The position numbers were made by a program, and so were the translations under genes. From Mucidula mucida (Eukaryota; Basidiomycota; Agaricomycetes; Agaricales; Physalacriaceae), in assembly GCA_015501055.1 (NCBI GenBank), contig JADNYV010000218.1:1-59807 (forward strand): a DNA stretch of 59,807 nt, given 5' to 3'. This document shows, piece after piece, positions 56,952 through 59,807 of the stretch; within the stretch, counting starts at the first letter, position 1, and every line of letters starts with the position of its first letter. The notes beneath the pieces are model-generated. The model was not told where the DNA came from and ran no database searches. It saw only the letters and a program-made list of their open reading frames with translations.

Positions 56952-58221
56952 ATGTCTCGACGCACTGCTATCATCATTTGCTGCACACGACGCCTCGTTG
57001 GGCGCTCCTGTGCTCTTCGGCTCGCCGAGGATGGCTGCGATGTTGCCATCTGTGACGATTCGTCCAAGCAATCCGAGCTATCGCAGCTCAAGCGCGAAAT
57101 TGAGTCCAAGGGCGTCAAGTGCTGCTCCTATATCTGCGACCAGTCGAACGAAGAAGACGTTAAGAATCTGATCAGCAACGTTGTCGAGGATTTCGGTGGT
57201 GTGGATATCGCAAGTCTCCACCGATGAATACCTTCTGTCTACGTACTGATGAGAGTGATAGGTGGTTGCTGCTTTCCATGATCCTGCTTCAGTATCTGCA
57301 GCTAGCGCCATCGTGTCAAGTCAGTTTTCAGATACACCGCTATTAGACGGTATATTGATCCTCCGATGTCTAGTGTCCGCTGAAGAGTTCGACATGAACA
57401 TGGCCGCCAGGCCGAGGAGCTTGTTCCTCATTCTGAAGTACACAAGCGCGCAAATGATCAAGCAGGGCCGCGGAGGCAGAATAATCGGTCTCATCACCAC
57501 GTCCGCATTGCGAGGTACGCTTAGTAGAAAGTCCACAATCCGAGTTTCTTCTCAGTATCCTCTAGCCTTTTTCCCTCAGCTGTCTGCGTACACTGCGTCA
57601 TGCTTTGCTGTTCGGGGATTGATTCAAACCGCAGGTAAGCAAAGGAGGTATATCTGATTGTGCTTTCTCAGTGATTTAGCCTTGGAACTCGGCCAACACA
57701 ACATTACCGTCAATCTTCTTGCCCGTTCGTATCCTCAACTAGCGTGCTAATCCACTGAAGTCATCTCATTCATCGTGTAGACTCTGTGCTGCAGGACCCA
57801 GCTGGTTAGGTGTATTTTGGGCGTTCGCGCTTATCTCACAATGAACACAGCTGAGTCCGCCGTTGCTTCCCTCGGTAGTCGACTTGGTTGGGATTTGCAG
57901 GAGATTCAAAAATCTGTATGAAAACACTATCGTCGTGCCCAAAGATCACTGAGTGCGGTCCATTGACAGATGGCAGAACGAACCCCGCTTCCCAAGAAAG
58001 CAGCAACTAGTCAAGATATTGTCCCGGTTGTCACCATGCTGGCGTCTCAGGAATGCGACTTCATGACGGGTGAGTCCTGATGGCGTTCGCATTCGACGCG
58101 CTGACTGAAGTTTAACCTTGTACCTACAGGACAGACGGTAGGCTCTTTTCTCCGGAAATCCTTTCATACCTCTAACCAGCTCTACTAGATTTCAATCAGT
58201 GGAGGGATGATGATGAATTGA
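56952..58221 (+). pseudogene. Short-chain dehydrogenase/reductase, copy 2, active-site Lys lost
   Basis: The start ATG is at 56952. RLVGRSCALRLAEDGCDVAICDD is the nucleotide-binding region of an SDR and EDFGGVDI follows. FDMNMAARPRSLFLILKY and QMIKQGRGGRIIG are the central SDR blocks. The active-site stretch reads YTASCFAVRGLIQTA, with Cys where SDR enzymes have the catalytic Lys of YxxxK. Then come ALELGQHNITVNLLAR and, after further short introns, FMTGQT-ISISGGMMMN with the stop at 58219-58221. At least five short introns are needed, and the section near 57210-57360 is hard to splice cleanly. It is probably a recently dead gene, or a non-catalytic SDR. Confidence 0.7.
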
Positions 58222-58610
58222 AATACACCACTGAGGAAGGAAATGTACCGTACTAGTTAGCTCTGCAAACGAAGTTATGGAGACGTGTCAATCAAACCCC
58301 AGCGGGATACACGTTGAGTTAGAGGGCCGCAACACGGAACTCGACGAGGTGGCGGACATCGGCATATATAGCGCCTCTCCGGTAACTGTAAGCATTGCTC
58401 GCGCAAGTCACGTATCCACGGAAACACAGAGTCGATGCTTATGCGATACGACAATTGTTGATCCCGACTCCCGAGGGCGAACTGAGGGTGTCTTTCAAGT
58501 GCACGATGTGCGGTCTCTGACAGAATATCTGCTCTGAAATCGTGTGAATACAAAAAAAACTTTCAGATGCCAATATATAGATAGGTACATGATGTAGTAC
58601 ACGAAACACT
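58222..58610. other. Intergenic between SDR-2 and the F-box/LRR-like gene
   Basis: No gene recognised. It holds the convergent 3' ends of the two genes. An A-run (58551-58558) follows the end of a short plus-strand frame at 58537. Confidence 0.4.
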
Positions 58611-59807
58611 TTACAGCGAAGGGGAAACATCTCGGAGGCGCGCATCCTGTATGCTAATCTTTAATCCATCAACGCGTCGCTCATACTCCCGTAACACGCC
58701 CAGGTCGGATTCGTCGAGGTTGCAGTAGCCATTCTTTCCCTTGGATACGATGACCTGAACCAAACGGAGGGGTGAAGCGGGGTATGCCGTTCGCGCACGG
58801 ACCATTTCCACAAAATGGTCTCTATCCACCTCGTTGATGACCAGCGCGGCAGCGTTCCGATTTGCTCGCGCAAAAATGTAGATATGCAGAATCTTGAGTT
58901 TAGGGAGGATATCAAAGGCCCCGTTATCGTTCCTCGCGAGCGCGTCAAAAACACTTGTCAAATACCCGTGTTCCTCAGCGATGTCAATGTACAGGTTGAG
59001 ACACTTCAGATGGGGCATGGAGAGCACCGTCGACGGCAACATGTCCGAAATGACGTCTGCGGAAGACCCCAAGGTGAACGTTTCCAAAGGAGGATTGCTC
59101 CTGTCGAGGAAGTCAACGACGAATGATAGAGCATCCCTGGCAGGTCTAGTGGCATTTTTCTTGAGCGTGTCTATCCACAGGGATTCTAGACCGGGGAGGC
59201 AAATTTCAGGCAAGAGACGATAAGCATCACGCTTCAAGCGGAGAGTCTTGAGACTGCCGCTAGTGTTGATGAACACGCACGGTGCCTGCCATTCATCGTT
59301 CGCTGAATATGATGCAGCAAAAATGACGTTACTGATGGTCTTGCTCTGCTGAAGGAGAGCCAAAAACATGTTGGTGCAATGAAGCTCGGGGTCAGACTTG
59401 ACCAGAATGTCCAAGGTTTTCAAGGAGGTACTGGGCGGAACTGGATGCAACCAGCTCAATCACTCCATCAGTGGCATCCGCAGATGTTCCAACGCAGGGA
59501 CACAGTGCCAAAGAGTGCAACCTCCATCCATGACCTCGGAAGACGGAGTGTCGATGGGCGCGTACGAGAGGCGCCGGAGAATGGGGAAGCACGGCAACTC
59601 ATCGACGAGATCGACATAGAGTTTGTATGGGATCTTGAGATCAAGACTCGCACACCGCGACGAGACATCCAGGAGCTGATCTAAAGCGGCGTCGCCGGCA
59701 GCTGAGGGCTTCCCATAGTCGATACTGAGGTGGAGCGGGAATTCTTTTGAAAGACCAAGGACTCTGGTGAGGGCTTCGACGCCGCGCGCGCTCTGGACGG
59801 TGAATTC
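58611..59807 (-). pseudogene. F-box/LRR-like protein, C-terminal part, one in-frame stop
   Basis: Read from the window edge on the minus strand, the frame is open for about 115 codons with Leu-rich repeats (RGVEALTRVLGLSKEFPLHL, VDELPCFPILRRLSYAP, CVPALEHLRMPLM). It meets TGA at 59460-59462 and then stays open for 282 codons (LKTLDILVKSDPELHC, LPGLESLWIDTL, MPHLKCLNLYIDI, ILPKLKILHIYIFA) to the stop at 58611. The pattern is the C-terminal half of Agaricomycete F-box proteins with irregular Leu-rich repeats. The F-box itself would lie beyond the window. The single TGA could be a real nonsense change or an error. Function would be substrate recognition for an SCF ubiquitin ligase, by family analogy only. 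Confidence 0.6.

Noticed and set aside
1..59807. tRNA or rRNA genes
   Set aside because: No cloverleaf with a GGTTCGANNCC-type T-arm and no conserved rRNA stretch was seen by eye; a covariance-model scan would be needed to exclude them fully.

Overview
The window looks like a gene-poor, repeat-dominated segment of an Agaricomycete (mushroom-forming basidiomycete) nuclear genome. The supporting signs are short GT-AG introns of about 45-55 bp, a Plavaka-type DNA transposase, a FunK1 fungal-type kinase, proteins of the DUF6532 and DUF6535 families, Ty3/Gypsy chromovirus retrotransposons with a chromodomain integrase, and several gene families present in two to four damaged copies. I see no tRNA, rRNA or CRISPR array. 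Family names come from recognition of motifs by eye; no database search was possible.

Layout. 1-4.1 kb: a decayed copy of an Agaricomycete gene family of unknown function. 4.7-6.5 kb: DUF6535 pseudogene A. 6.85-9.4 kb: repeat-gene family R, copy A. 9.7-11.5 kb: a VPS62-like pseudogene and a DUF1264/OBAP gene with two single-base frameshifts. 12.03-19.19 kb: a 7,160-bp DNA transposon with 23-bp terminal inverted repeats, carrying a DUF6532 gene and a Plavaka transposase head to head. It sits 182 bp upstream of the FunK1 kinase gene A (19.4-22.2 kb). 23.7-26.2 kb: R copy B. 26.2-32.75 kb: a full-length, young chromovirus (Gypsy-1). 33.0-33.3 kb: a truncated SDR gene, cut by an old chromovirus (Gypsy-2, to 40.6 kb) that itself holds a hAT-type deletion derivative and a small TA-flanked inverted-repeat element. 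42.1-43.9 kb: R copy C, inverted. 45.3 kb and 53.6-53.9 kb: two small secreted cysteine-containing proteins, one broken. 47.2-47.6 kb: R copy D. 47.7-48.9 kb: a truncated FunK1 copy, ending in a Gypsy-1 fragment. 49.7-52.8 kb: DUF6535 copies B and C. 55.4-58.2 kb: VPS62-like fragment, R tail and a second SDR gene. 58.6 kb to the end: the C-terminal part of an F-box/LRR-like protein.

The most informative feature is internal: the truncated FunK1 copy at 47.7 kb preserves the empty site of the 12-19 kb transposon. Comparing the two fixes the element boundaries, gives a 2-bp target duplication (TC) and shows that the DUF6532 gene lies inside the mobile unit. DUF6532 may therefore be a transposon-borne partner or cargo of the Plavaka transposase. 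The two Gypsy elements both show an 11-nt primer-binding site complementary to the predicted 5' end of their own transcript, the arrangement known from Tf1-type self-priming.

Many otherwise good reading frames are broken by a one-base shortening of a mononucleotide run, even in Gypsy-1, whose LTRs differ at one position that I could find. Assembly or polishing errors should be excluded before these genes are called dead.
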